Shown here one piece after another: positions 8,418 to 17,107 of a stretch of 64,000 bases of DNA (the first letter of the stretch is position 1; each line of letters begins with the position of its first letter). Under the pieces are notes generated by a model. That model did not search any database and was not told the origin of the DNA. It saw nothing but the letters and a program-made list of their open reading frames with translations. The stretch is from contig JARHVB010000086.1 in the NCBI GenBank assembly GCA_029222685.1, positions 124,001-188,000 of the forward strand, in the 5' to 3' direction. Made by a program: the position numbers and the translations under genes. Source of the stretch: Terripilifer ovatus. GTDB taxonomy: Bacteria > Pseudomonadota > Alphaproteobacteria > Rhizobiales > Beijerinckiaceae.

Positions 8418-10802
8418 GTGACCCAGACATTCGACAAGACGTTTGGCAAGACTTTTGGCAAGACTTTTGGCAAGACTTTTGGCAAGACATTCGGAAAGTC
8501 GACGCCACGGATCGAAGACCGCGACCTGCTGCGCGGCAAGGCGCGCTTCGTCGGCGACATCCGGCTGCCCGGCATGCTGCATGCCGCCTTCGTGCGCAGC
8601 CCGCACGCCCATGCCAGGATCGTGTCGATCGACAAGAGCGCCGCGCTGGCGCTGCCGGGCGTCGTCGCCGTCCTCACCTGCGATGACATCCGCGCCGTTG
8701 CGACCACGGATCGTCTCGCCGTCGCGCTGCCGGACAAGACCTACAAACAGCAGCGCGACCGCCCTATCCTCGCCGCCGATGAGACCGTCTATGTGGGCGA
8801 GGCGATCGCCATGGTGATCGCCGCCGACGCCTATCTGGCGGAAGATGCCGCCGGTCTGGTGGAGATCGACTTTGAGACCTTGCCGGCCGTTTCCGATTGC
8901 CGCGACGCGCTCGCAGCAGGTGCGCCGCCGGTCCATAGCGATGCGGCACACAATCTCGTCGCCGAATTCGCCAGCGCCTATGGCGATGTCGAGGCCGCCT
9001 TTGTCGGCGCGGCCCATGTGTTCAAGGACTCCTACTGGCTGCACCGCGGCTGCGCCCATTCCATCGAATGCCGCGGCTGCATCGCCCAGCACGACGAGGT
9101 CGACGACAAGCTCACCCTGTGGAGCTCGACCCAGACGCCGCTCGTCGCCGCGCGCCTGCTCGCCGAACTGCTCGATCGGGAAGAAGCCAGCATCCGCGTC
9201 GTCGCGCCCGATGTCGGCGGCGGCTTCGGGCCGAAGCTGGTGTTCTATCCGGAGGAAGCCGCCGTCACCATCGCCGCGCTGGTGCTCGGCCGTCCGGTGC
9301 GGTGGATCGAGGACCGCCGCGAACATTTCATCACCACCACGCAGGAGCGCGACCAGTATTGGGACGCCGAGATCGCGCTCGATGCCGACGGTAAAATTCT
9401 CGGTGTGCGCGGGGCGCTGCTGCACGATCACGGCGCCTATACGGCGCGCGGGCTCACCGTGCCGCAAGGTGCGGTCGCCGCCCTCTCGCTGGCCTATGTG
9501 GTTCCCGCCTTCCGCATGGACGTGAAGGTGGCGCTCACCAACAAGGTGCCGGTGACGCCGGTGCGCGGTGCCGGTCAGCCGCAGGGCGTTTTCGTGATGG
9601 AGCGCCTGCTCGACCGTGCGGCGCAAGAGCTGGGCATCGACCGCGCCGAAATCCGTCGCCGCAATCTGGTGCCGGCCGAAGCCATGCCGTTCCAGAAGGG
9701 CTTCGTGACGCGTGGCGGCGTGCCGATCACGCTCGATTCCGGCGACTATCCCGCCTGCCAACTCGACGCGCTGGAGCGCGCGGGCTGGTCCGACTTTCCG
9801 CAACGCCAACAGGAGGCGCGCGCGGCCGGGCGTTATCTCGGTATCGGGCTTGCCAATTTCGTCGAGGCGACGGGCCGTGGGCCATACGAGCAGGTCAACG
9901 TGCGCATCGCGGCCTCGGGCAAGGTCGAAGTCATGACAGGCGCTGCCGCCATGGGACAGAGCACCAAGACCATGATTGCGCAGATCGTCGCCGAACAACT
10001 CGGCGGCGCGATGGAGCGCGTCAACGTGGTGGCCGGCGATTCCGGCAAAGTGTCGATGGGCTTCGGAGGCTTCAACAGCCGGCAGGCGGTGATGGCGGGT
10101 TCCTCCGCCCATGTCGCCGCCGTCAAGGTGCGCGAAAAGACCTTGCTGGTCGCCAGCCATCTACTCGAGGTCGCCGTCGGCGATCTCGACATCGATGGCG
10201 ATCAGGTCGTGGTCAAGGGCGCCGACGTGAAAATCTCGCTCGGCCAGGTCGCGAAAACCATGGCAGGCGCGGCAGGCTTTGTCCTGCCCGGCAACCTGCC
10301 GCCCGGGCTCGATGCAACGGAAAACGTCGTCATCGACGCCATGACCTATGGCAACGGCACGGCGGTTGCAGAAGTCGAGGTCGATATCGAGACCGCGGCC
10401 GTGAAAGTCTCGCGCATCGTGTTCATGCATGATGCCGGCAGGATCATCAATCCGATGATCGCCGACGGCCAGGTTGTCGGCGCGATCGCCCACGGCATCG
10501 GGAACGCGCTCTACGAGTGGATGGCCTACGATGGCGAGGGCCAGCCGATGACGGCCACTCTGGCCGATTATCTTCTGGTGACGGCGTCGGACATGCCGCC
10601 GCTCGATCTCGGCCATCGCGAAACGCCGACGCCGCTCAATCCGCTCGGCGTGAAGGGCATCGGCGAATCCGGCGTGCTGCCGATCCCGGCCGCGATCGCC
10701 TCAGCGGTGGAAGATGCTTTGTCGCCGTTTGGTGTGCGCATCCGCCAGTTCCCGATCAGGCCGCAGGATCTGGCGGTGATGATTGCGGAAGGCGTAGCCT
10801 AA
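8418..10802 (+). CDS. Orphan molybdopterin-binding subunit, xanthine dehydrogenase family, with N-terminal FGKT repeats
   Basis: A 794-residue CoxL/XdhB-type protein with the cofactor loop DVGGGFGPK, a VRGAGQPQ block and a C-terminal GIGES motif holding the catalytic glutamate. No small or medium subunit gene is adjacent, so it may borrow those from the operon at 4786-6143. The frame starts at a GTG (8418), and residues about 8-27 are a tandem TFGK repeat encoded by a 12-bp DNA repeat. The conserved family sequence begins only after the repeat (STPRIEDRDLLRGKARF). It ends with a 4-base overlap with the convergent amidase gene. Confidence 0.87.
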   Translation: MTQTFDKTFGKTFGKTFGKTFGKTFGKSTPRIEDRDLLRGKARFVGDIRLPGMLHAAFVRSPHAHARIVSIDKSAALALPGVVAVLTCDDIRAVATTDRLAVALPDKTYKQQRDRPILAADETVYVGEAIAMVIAADAYLAEDAAGLVEIDFETLPAVSDCRDALAAGAPPVHSDAAHNLVAEFASAYGDVEAAFVGAAHVFKDSYWLHRGCAHSIECRGCIAQHDEVDDKLTLWSSTQTPLVAARLLAELLDREEASIRVVAPDVGGGFGPKLVFYPEEAAVTIAALVLGRPVRWIEDRREHFITTTQERDQYWDAEIALDADGKILGVRGALLHDHGAYTARGLTVPQGAVAALSLAYVVPAFRMDVKVALTNKVPVTPVRGAGQPQGVFVMERLLDRAAQELGIDRAEIRRRNLVPAEAMPFQKGFVTRGGVPITLDSGDYPACQLDALERAGWSDFPQRQQEARAAGRYLGIGLANFVEATGRGPYEQVNVRIAASGKVEVMTGAAAMGQSTKTMIAQIVAEQLGGAMERVNVVAGDSGKVSMGFGGFNSRQAVMAGSSAHVAAVKVREKTLLVASHLLEVAVGDLDIDGDQVVVKGADVKISLGQVAKTMAGAAGFVLPGNLPPGLDATENVVIDAMTYGNGTAVAEVEVDIETAAVKVSRIVFMHDAGRIINPMIADGQVVGAIAHGIGNALYEWMAYDGEGQPMTATLADYLLVTASDMPPLDLGHRETPTPLNPLGVKGIGESGVLPIPAAIASAVEDALSPFGVRIRQFPIRPQDLAVMIAEGVA
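8430..8498 (+). repeat. 12-bp tandem repeat (TTTGGCAAGACT) coding FGKT
   Basis: Directly after the GTG start of the molybdopterin subunit gene, a 12-base unit TTTGGCAAGACT recurs about five times, with slightly changed units at each end (ttcgacaagacg, ttcggaaag). The unit length is a multiple of three, so copy-number changes lengthen or shorten the N-terminus without shifting the frame. The inner copies are identical, which suggests recent expansion. Confidence 0.9.
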
Positions 10803-12097
10803 ACTTCGATCACTGGCCCACGACCAAGCGTATCGAAGATAAGCCGCGCCACCGCCAGCAGCTTGTCATCCGCATAAGGCATTGCCACGAGCTGAATGCC
10901 CACCGGCATGCCGTTCGGCCCCGCATGGGTCGGCAGCGTGATCGCCGGCGTGCGCAACTGCGTCCAGATGCTCTGGAAACGATGATCGCCAGTATAAGAC
11001 AGGCCGCGCGGCGCCTCGCCCTGCACGGTCGGCGTCAGCAGGACGTCGACATCGGCAAAGGTCTTGCCGAGCAGCCGGCGGCATCCCTCCACCCGCTGCA
11101 AGGCATCGATATAGCGTTCGCGCGGCATGGCGAGGCCATTGCGGATGCTTTTGGCCAGCCCCTCGCTGATCGCGTCGCAGTGCGCCAGCCATTCATAGGC
11201 CATGCCGCGCGCGCGCTCGAAGTCATTGATGATTTCGCGCGTGACCGGCAGGTCGTTGCAGGCTTCCGGCAGATCGACATCGCGAACGGCAAAGCCGGCC
11301 GCCGACAATCGTCTTGCGGCATCCTCGACCGCATGGCGTGTCGCATCTTCCGCGCTGTCCCAGGCATAGGTGCGGCACAGGCCGATACGCACGGCCGCGC
11401 CTTTCGTCAGCCAGGTGACGGGATCGCTATTGGTCAGCACGCGCGCCGAGAGTTCGACATCCTCGACTGTGCGGGCCATCAGGCCGACCGTGTCGAGACT
11501 TTCGGCGGCGGGCTTCACGCCCTGCGGATTGATGAGGCCGAATGTCGGCTTATAGCCGACGATGCCGCAATAGGAAGACGGCCGCTGCACCGAGCCGCCG
11601 GTCTGCGTGCCGAACGCGAGCGGCACCATGAAATCGGCCACCGCCGCACCCGATCCGCTCGACGAGCCGCCGGGCGTGCGCGCGGGATCATGAGGATTGG
11701 TGGTCTCGCCGGCGGTGACGCCCGCGAATTCGCAGGTGACCGTCTTGCCGAAGATCAGCGCACCGGCCGCGCGCAGCAAGGCGACGCAGGAGGCATCAGA
11801 CAAGCTCTGATAGCCGCGATAGATGGGTGACCCCATCTGGGTCGGCATGTCGCAGGTTTCGATGACGTCCTTCACGCCGACCGGCACGCCGTGGAGCGGG
11901 CCACGTACAGGCTGCTGGTCGAGCGCCTTCGCCTCTTTCAACACCATGCCGGCATCGAGGAAGGACCAGGCTTTGACGGTCGGTTCCCTCATGTGGATGC
12001 GATCGAGACAGGCCCGCGCCACATCCTCGCAGCGCAGTGCGCCGCTCGTGGTCTGCGCTGCGATCTCGGTTGCCGAGAGTGTATTCAAGCAAGACAT
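10799..12097 (-). CDS. Amidase (amidase signature family)
   Basis: A 432-residue amidase-signature enzyme. The catalytic Lys is in the PVGVKDVIET segment (about residue 70). The glycine/serine-rich GGSSSGSGAAVADF signature and the TGGSVQRPSSYCG segment carry the cis-Ser and nucleophilic Ser. Such enzymes hydrolyse carboxamides by a Ser-cisSer-Lys triad. I prefer the ATG at 12097, 13 bases after the dihydroorotase stop, over the longer frame from 12151, which would overlap that gene. It ends tail to tail with the molybdopterin subunit gene. Confidence 0.88.
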   Translation of the reverse strand: MSCLNTLSATEIAAQTTSGALRCEDVARACLDRIHMREPTVKAWSFLDAGMVLKEAKALDQQPVRGPLHGVPVGVKDVIETCDMPTQMGSPIYRGYQSLSDASCVALLRAAGALIFGKTVTCEFAGVTAGETTNPHDPARTPGGSSSGSGAAVADFMVPLAFGTQTGGSVQRPSSYCGIVGYKPTFGLINPQGVKPAAESLDTVGLMARTVEDVELSARVLTNSDPVTWLTKGAAVRIGLCRTYAWDSAEDATRHAVEDAARRLSAAGFAVRDVDLPEACNDLPVTREIINDFERARGMAYEWLAHCDAISEGLAKSIRNGLAMPRERYIDALQRVEGCRRLLGKTFADVDVLLTPTVQGEAPRGLSYTGDHRFQSIWTQLRTPAITLPTHAGPNGMPVGIQLVAMPYADDKLLAVARLIFDTLGRGPVIEV

Positions 12098-12110
12098 CGA
12101 GACAGTCCGG

Positions 12111-13160
12111 TCAGGTGACGCTGGTGACTTTCCACTCGATGGTTTCGCCACCGCGATAGACCAGCGCCCGCTCTTCCGGTCCTTCCACCTTGATCTCCTC
12201 CGGCGCCGTCCAGGAGATGCGCTCCAAGGTGATCGTGCCTACGTTCGGCGGCATCCGGTAATGCGCCGGGCCGTTGAGCGACGCGAAGGCCTCGAACCTG
12301 TCGAGTGCATTTTCCTCGTCGAAGACCTTGGCGTAGGTCTCGATCGCGACCGGCGCGTTGAAAAGTCCGGCGGCGCCGACGACCGCCAGCTTCTTGTGAA
12401 TGGAATGGGGCGCCGAATCGGTGCCGAGGAAGAAGCAGGCTTCGCCGCCGGTCGCGGCCTTGCGCAGCGCCCGCCGGTCGGCCTCGGTCTTGATCACCGG
12501 CATGCAGTACATGTACGGGCGGTTGCCCCAACCGAGCCAGTCCGTGCGATTGAGCTCGAGATGATAGGGGGTGATGCTGCCGCCGACCTGTCCCGACTTC
12601 GCGCGCACGAAGTCGCATCCGACCTTGCTCGACAGATGCTCGTGGATGAAGCGCAGCTCGGGGAATTCGCGCGTCCACGGCTCGAAGGTACGTTCGATGA
12701 ACACCGCCTCGCGATCGAAGACATCGACCGCGGGATCGACGCTCTCGGCATGGATCAGGAGCGGCATGCCGATGCGCTGCATCCGCTCCAGCACGCGGCG
12801 GATCTTCTTGAAATCGGTGACGCCGGCAGCCGAGTTGGTGGTGGCGTTGGCCGGATAGAGTTTGACGCCGGTGAACACCGCTTCCCTGAATCCGCGTTCG
12901 ACATCATCAGGATCGGTATCATCGGTGAGATAGCAGGTCATCAGCGGCTTGAACGTGCTGCCCTTCGGCAAAGCCACCAGAAGCCGCTCCCGGTAGGCTG
13001 CAGCATCGGCCGTGGTGGCGACCGGCGGCACCAGATTGGGCATCATGATCGCCCGGCCGAACTTCGCCGCCGTATGCGGCAGGGCCGCGCGCATCATGTC
13101 GCTGTCGCGGACGTGAAGATGCCAGTCGTCCGGCTTCCGGATGGTGATGCGATCAGTCAT
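12111..13160 (-). CDS. pyrC: Dihydroorotase, PyrC (class II) type
   Basis: A 349-residue amidohydrolase matching the compact E. coli-type dihydroorotase. Visible metal and catalytic sites are WHLHVRD (HxH near residues 14-16), the carboxylated Lys in GVKLYPANATTNS, the His of LLIHAES and FIHEHLSSK, and the Asp of TDSAPHSIHKK. The family enzyme interconverts carbamoyl aspartate and dihydroorotate in pyrimidine synthesis. Its place between an amidase and a Rieske ferredoxin is unusual for a housekeeping pyrC, so it may instead open a ring imide or cyclic amide in this catabolic cluster; the sequence cannot decide. Confidence 0.85.
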   Translation of the reverse strand: MTDRITIRKPDDWHLHVRDSDMMRAALPHTAAKFGRAIMMPNLVPPVATTADAAAYRERLLVALPKGSTFKPLMTCYLTDDTDPDDVERGFREAVFTGVKLYPANATTNSAAGVTDFKKIRRVLERMQRIGMPLLIHAESVDPAVDVFDREAVFIERTFEPWTREFPELRFIHEHLSSKVGCDFVRAKSGQVGGSITPYHLELNRTDWLGWGNRPYMYCMPVIKTEADRRALRKAATGGEACFFLGTDSAPHSIHKKLAVVGAAGLFNAPVAIETYAKVFDEENALDRFEAFASLNGPAHYRMPPNVGTITLERISWTAPEEIKVEGPEERALVYRGGETIEWKVTSVT

Positions 13161-13196
13161 GGGATACTCCAGGAATTGAATGGACGCACGGCCGGA

Positions 13197-13508
13197 CTAT
13201 TCGGCGATCTCCACCATCAGCATCTCGCCTTCGACCTTGACCGGGAAGGTCTGCAGCGGTTCCGTCGCCGGCTCCGAGCGCGCTTCGCCGGTCGGCACAT
13301 GAAACAGGGCCGCATGTACCGGGCATTCGATGCAATCGCCGTCGAGGTAACCATCCGACAGAAGCGCAACCGCATGGGTGCAGATGTTCGAGGTCGCATA
13401 ATACGTGCCGTCGATCTTGTAGAGGGCGAGCATTGTCTGCGCGGCAGATGCAGCGCGCACCTGCCCTTCGCCGACCTCTTCCGCCTTAGCCACCACATGC
13501 CACGCCAT
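13197..13508 (-). CDS. Rieske [2Fe-2S] ferredoxin
   Basis: A 103-residue single-domain Rieske protein with the ligand pair CTH...(17 residues)...CPVH. This is the layout of ferredoxins that feed electrons to ring-hydroxylating oxygenases. The ATG at 13508 gives the normal N-terminus; an upstream start at 13577 would overlap the next gene. Its likely partners are the Rieske oxygenase alpha subunits at 19853-22818, encoded in the same direction. No ferredoxin reductase gene is visible nearby. Confidence 0.9.
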   Translation of the reverse strand: MAWHVVAKAEEVGEGQVRAASAAQTMLALYKIDGTYYATSNICTHAVALLSDGYLDGDCIECPVHAALFHVPTGEARSEPATEPLQTFPVKVEGEMLMVEIAE

Positions 13509-13524
13509 TGATATCGCGCCTCGC

Positions 13525-13896
13525 CTATTCTTTCGGCTGCAGATATTCCAGCGGCGTGCTGGAAACGACCTCGGCATAGAGCGGCTTGAAGTTCGCCGGC
13601 CCGCCGTCCACCAGCATCACGAATTTCGGCCTGATCTCTTCGGCGACGATCTTGAGAATCTTCTTGTGCTCCTCGATGCTCTTCCATTCGCCGATCAGGA
13701 AGAAGCGGTTGGGGTCTTCGGAATCTCGACACAACACGCCGTCGCGTACCTGCGCCGGCGTCTTGTGCATGGGGTTGTTGTCCGAGTAATCGAACTCTTC
13801 GAACTGCTTGATGAACGCGTCTCCCATGCCTTCCTTGACGCGGAAGTCATAGATATGCAGCACGTTTCCCTTGTCGGCGAGCGGAACCAAGGCCAT
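13525..13896 (-). CDS. ABM-fold (antibiotic biosynthesis monooxygenase-like) protein
   Basis: A 123-residue protein with the pattern of the ferredoxin-like alpha/beta ABM family: an early strand (NVLHIYDFRVKEG), a helix with FIKQFEEF, then a strand with FFLIGEWKSIEEHKK. Family members are cofactor-free monooxygenases or haem-degrading or isomerising enzymes that work as dimers. It lies 16 bases upstream of the Rieske ferredoxin in the same transcription unit. Its precise function is unknown. Confidence 0.72.
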   Translation of the reverse strand: MALVPLADKGNVLHIYDFRVKEGMGDAFIKQFEEFDYSDNNPMHKTPAQVRDGVLCRDSEDPNRFFLIGEWKSIEEHKKILKIVAEEIRPKFVMLVDGGPANFKPLYAEVVSSTPLEYLQPKE

Positions 13897-13917
13897 GATT
13901 TTCTCCTTTGATGATAG

Positions 13918-14937
13918 TCAGCTTTTGCAGGCGGTGAGCGCCGCGTCGATGACGTGGCCGCGATCGACCAGAAGCTCCCCGTCCAGCCAGATCGATTGCT
14001 GGCCCATCACCGCATCGGGATGGTTCTCGCCGCCGCCCGGCACCCACCACGGCAGGCCCATGCCCACCGCATCGCAGCCGGGCACGCGCATGTCGTCGAC
14101 GAAGCAACGCCCGGTGAAGCGCGCGCCCGGATGCAGGCCGTGGGTGAAATGGATGATATAGCCATATTCGCCATCGCCGCCGGCGCGCCGCAGCGCCCGG
14201 TCAAGGACATCGCGTTCCGCTCCGCCGCCGCTGAGCGTGCGGATGCGGCCTTCCACGTCGAGAACGATCGGCTCGCGCAGCGGCGTGTAATATTCGTGGA
14301 ACACCGTTTCGAGCACGATGCGCCCCTGCACGCTCTCGATCTCTGGGTTCAACGTGCAGGAGCCGGGGATCGTGTACATTCCAGGCTTCTGCGCCCGGCG
14401 CGGCCGCGTCGAATGCGGTTTGCCGAGCCGGAAGTGCACATCGGTACCAAGCGGCGTGGTGATGTGAACCGGCGCGCCGACGGCGGCAGCGAGCTTCCTG
14501 TCGAGGGCATCCTGCAGCGGGAAATAGCTATCGAGCGAATGCCGTCCGAACATGCGGTGCATCGCATCGGCGCTCAGGTCGCTGGCCAGCATGTAGCGCA
14601 CGCGGTTCTCCGCCATGCACTGGGCATGCAGGTCCGACCCGGCGATATAGGGGAAGGTGACGTCGATCCAGACATCGGACGCCTTCACCGCCGCGCCCAG
14701 CGCGGGAGACAGATAGGGATCGGCGAGCTTGCCCTGATAGGGAAGCTGCGTAAGCAGCATCACCAGCGGCCGCCCGCCCGCGGCGACCGCCGCCGCCTGC
14801 AGGGCATCGATCACGTCCGCGTCGCCGGCCGTATCGCCAGTGATGATGAGTTGCTCGTCGCCCCGGTAGTTGAGGTAATCGACCAGGAAGGCCTGGGCTG
14901 CCTGGAACAGCTCGGGGCGGACGCCATCACCCGACAT
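13918..14937 (-). CDS. M29 aminopeptidase / NicX-like metalloenzyme
   Basis: A 339-residue protein resembling the M29 leucyl aminopeptidase family, which also includes the non-haem iron enzyme 2,5-dihydroxypyridine 5,6-dioxygenase (NicX). Its C-terminal third has a GENHPDAVM segment with an HxD pair (about residues 306-308) and an upstream HFTHGLHPG cluster (263-269), plausible metal ligands. I start it at the ATG at 14937, which overlaps the upstream amidase stop by 11 bases. Neighbouring amidases and molybdenum hydroxylases favour a ring-cleaving dioxygenase role over peptide hydrolysis, but this is inference. Confidence 0.7.
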   Translation of the reverse strand: MSGDGVRPELFQAAQAFLVDYLNYRGDEQLIITGDTAGDADVIDALQAAAVAAGGRPLVMLLTQLPYQGKLADPYLSPALGAAVKASDVWIDVTFPYIAGSDLHAQCMAENRVRYMLASDLSADAMHRMFGRHSLDSYFPLQDALDRKLAAAVGAPVHITTPLGTDVHFRLGKPHSTRPRRAQKPGMYTIPGSCTLNPEIESVQGRIVLETVFHEYYTPLREPIVLDVEGRIRTLSGGGAERDVLDRALRRAGGDGEYGYIIHFTHGLHPGARFTGRCFVDDMRVPGCDAVGMGLPWWVPGGGENHPDAVMGQQSIWLDGELLVDRGHVIDAALTACKS

Positions 14938-16420
14938 CGTTGCCTCCCTGCCCGGTCTGTTTGACTGTGACGCGCTTGAGTGGCGGCGATGCATCGAAAT
15001 TCAACAGTCCTTCGATCTGCGCGGCGGCGTTGAGCAGCAGCCCCTCCTGCCATTTCGGCGCCACGAGCTGCAGCCCGATCGGCAATTGACCGTTCTTGCC
15101 GTCGTTGCTCACGCCGCACGGCAAGGTCAGCGCAGGGTTTTCAGTGAGGTTGAACATCGAGCCGAAAGGCGACCAGGCGCGCGGGTTGCTCTTCACCGCC
15201 GGATGATCGGGGGCGAAAGCGTCCGCCGCGAACGGCGGCACGGCGGTCATCGGCGTCAGCAGGATGTCGAAGGCGCCGATTTCTGAGGCCAGCGTCTCGG
15301 CAAGCCGCAGGCGGCCGCGCGCGGCAGCCAGCAGATCGACCGCGCTCAGCTCCTGCCCCGCCGCGCGGGCCGCGCGCACGTTGGCGCCGAGCCTGCCAAC
15401 GTCCGCGTCATCGAGATCAGCCAATATCGAAGCGTAGTTCGCGCGCGTATAGGCGAGGAACAGATCGATCGGATCCGGCAGCGCCGGCGTGATCTCCTGC
15501 ACCTGCACACCGTTCTGCTTCAGCAATGCGATCGTGCGATCGAAGGCATCGCGCACTTCGTCATCCAGGAATTGGGCGTAGCCGAGCGTACGGCTGGCCA
15601 GGATGCGCATGTGCCGCAGGTCGCGCGAGGCAGCAGGCGCTTGGTAATCGGGGCATGTGGGGTCGGCGGCGCCATAGCGGCCGTTGCCCAGCACGGCGAA
15701 GAGATGCGCACAATCAGCGACGTTGCGGGCGATCGAACCGGGACAGCCCATGGTGCGCAGCACGCTGGCGGGATCGGTGGGGATGCGGCCGCCCGTCGGC
15801 TTCAACCCGACCATGCCGTTGAACGCCGCAGGAATACGGATCGAGCCGCCTGTATCGCTGGCCAGCGCCGCGGCCGCGAACCCTGCCGCAACCGAAACCG
15901 CTGCGCCGCCGCTCGAACCGCCGGCCGTGCGCTCCGGATTCCAGGCGTTGCGGGTGATGCCGGTAAGCGGACTTATGGTCACCGGCGCGCCGCCGAACTC
16001 CGACGTGGTGGTGAGGCCGACGATCACCGCACCGGCGCCTAGAAGCCGTTGCACCGCAGGTGCCGAGCGCGTGCGCGGCGTCGCATCCGTCACCAGCGAG
16101 CCGCTGCGGAACGGCACGCCAGCCACCTCGAACGCATCCTTGACCGTCACCGGCACGCCATCGATCGGACTCAGAGGCCGGCCCTGGCGCCAGCGCTCCG
16201 CCGATTGCCGGGCCTGGCGACGACTGCCGGCACCATCGAGGCAGACGAAGCTGTTCAGTTCCGCATCCGCCGCCGCGATGCGCGCGAGGAAAAAGTCGAG
16301 CATCTCTTCGGGAGATGAGACACCGTCCCGATAGCGTGAAGCGATCTCGATAACGGATGGAACCTCCGCCGCTTCGCTGGCGAAGGCCGATCGTTGGGAT
16401 ATGGCGCTCTGCTGCGTCAT
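14927..16420 (-). CDS. Amidase (amidase signature family)
   Basis: A 497-residue amidase-signature protein. The catalytic Lys lies in PVTVKDAFEVAG, and the signature GGSSGGAAVSVAAG is followed by SDTGGSIRIPAAFNG with the nucleophile. It is not closely similar to the amidase at 10799, so the pair is not a recent duplication. The gene overlaps the M29/NicX-like gene by 11 bases and is therefore translationally linked to it. A role in hydrolysing an amide product of ring opening is plausible but not shown. Confidence 0.88.
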   Translation of the reverse strand: MTQQSAISQRSAFASEAAEVPSVIEIASRYRDGVSSPEEMLDFFLARIAAADAELNSFVCLDGAGSRRQARQSAERWRQGRPLSPIDGVPVTVKDAFEVAGVPFRSGSLVTDATPRTRSAPAVQRLLGAGAVIVGLTTTSEFGGAPVTISPLTGITRNAWNPERTAGGSSGGAAVSVAAGFAAAALASDTGGSIRIPAAFNGMVGLKPTGGRIPTDPASVLRTMGCPGSIARNVADCAHLFAVLGNGRYGAADPTCPDYQAPAASRDLRHMRILASRTLGYAQFLDDEVRDAFDRTIALLKQNGVQVQEITPALPDPIDLFLAYTRANYASILADLDDADVGRLGANVRAARAAGQELSAVDLLAAARGRLRLAETLASEIGAFDILLTPMTAVPPFAADAFAPDHPAVKSNPRAWSPFGSMFNLTENPALTLPCGVSNDGKNGQLPIGLQLVAPKWQEGLLLNAAAQIEGLLNFDASPPLKRVTVKQTGQGGNDVG

Positions 16421-16464
16421 CGTTTTCAGGCTTCCAACGTCCAGATGAAACGTCCTCTCAGCAC

Positions 16465-16597
16465 TGTCATTCCCGACGGCCGCGCAGCGGACGGGCGGGA
16501 ATCCAGACCTGATGGTTCGGCACTTCAGGAAGCCCCGCGTCGAAGGCGCTGCAACGCCTGGTTTCCCGCTCGCGCCGGCGGCGCGTGGGGAATGACA
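16465..16597. repeat. Intergenic palindromic repeat (MITE/RIME-like)
   Basis: A 133-base non-coding stretch begins with TGTCATTCCCGACGG and ends with GGGGAATGACA, so its ends are inverted repeats. It also has internal inverted segments (GGCGGGAATCC and GGTTTCCCGC). This architecture is that of small dispersed intergenic elements common in Hyphomicrobiales. It lies between the amidase and VOC genes. A genome-wide copy count would settle whether it is a repeat. Confidence 0.6.
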
Positions 16598-16642
16598 TTG
16601 GCTGCGGCCCGATCAACCCATCAACTCCTCTGAGCATAGATA

Positions 16643-17044
16643 CTAGTCCAAAGCCTCCTGGCAGATCTCGATGATATTGCCTTCGGGATCCATGAATTGC
16701 GCGATCGCACCCTTCGGCGGCTGGCCGGGCGCGGCGCCGACCGTCGGGCGAATGCCTGAGATGCATTTGCCGCCGCGGCTCTCGATGTCGCGCACTTCCG
16801 CTTCAATGTCCTCGACATGGAAGGAGATCAGCACCTTGTTGCGGTCCCAGCCCTTGGCGTCGTCCATCACCGAAGGGCCGTTATCGAGCTTGCCCATGAG
16901 TTCCAGCACGCATTGGCCGGTCGAGAAGACGACGATCTGCGGCCGCACGCTCTTCAACGGCAGCTTCAGAACATCCTCGTAGAACGGCCGCACTTTGTCG
17001 ACGTCCTTGACATAGATCAGCACCCAACACAGCGGACCGAGCAT
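16643..17044 (-). CDS. VOC-family (glyoxalase/extradiol dioxygenase-like) protein
   Basis: A 133-residue single-module VOC protein. The N-terminal strand MLGPLCWVLIYVKD and the following VRPFYEDVLKLPL helix are the standard first half. The C-terminal IAQFMDPEGNIIEICQE segment has the terminal Glu that often binds metal. The ATG at 17044 is preferred over 17080 because the family starts just before the first beta strand. The gene is separated from the ABC transporter genes by a terminator. Substrate unknown. Confidence 0.8.
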   Translation of the reverse strand: MLGPLCWVLIYVKDVDKVRPFYEDVLKLPLKSVRPQIVVFSTGQCVLELMGKLDNGPSVMDDAKGWDRNKVLISFHVEDIEAEVRDIESRGGKCISGIRPTVGAAPGQPPKGAIAQFMDPEGNIIEICQEALD

Positions 17045-17073
17045 CCCGATCTCCCATCCCCTCAAACAAAAGA

Positions 17074-17102
17074 GGCGCACCGTGCGGCTGACACGGTGCG
17101 CC
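17074..17102 (-). terminator. Rho-independent terminator for the ABC transporter operon
   Basis: An 11-base perfect stem, GGCGCACCGTG with CACGGTGCGCC, and a 7-base loop lie 6 bases beyond the stop of the substrate-binding protein gene. Read on the minus strand the stem is followed by TCTTTTGTTTG. This should end the Rieske/ABC operon. Confidence 0.8.
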
Positions 17103-17107
17103 GGTGA

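Noticed and set aside
8430..8498. Short direct repeats as iterons of an origin
   Set aside because: Units are adjacent, coding and in frame at the start of an enzyme gene; no replication gene nearby.
8214..10160. 648-codon frame opposite the orphan molybdopterin subunit
   Set aside because: Antisense shadow; contains a repeated peptide only because of the 12-bp repeat.
11823..13511. 562-codon frame opposite amidase, dihydroorotase and ferredoxin genes
   Set aside because: It spans three conserved opposite genes and has shadow composition.
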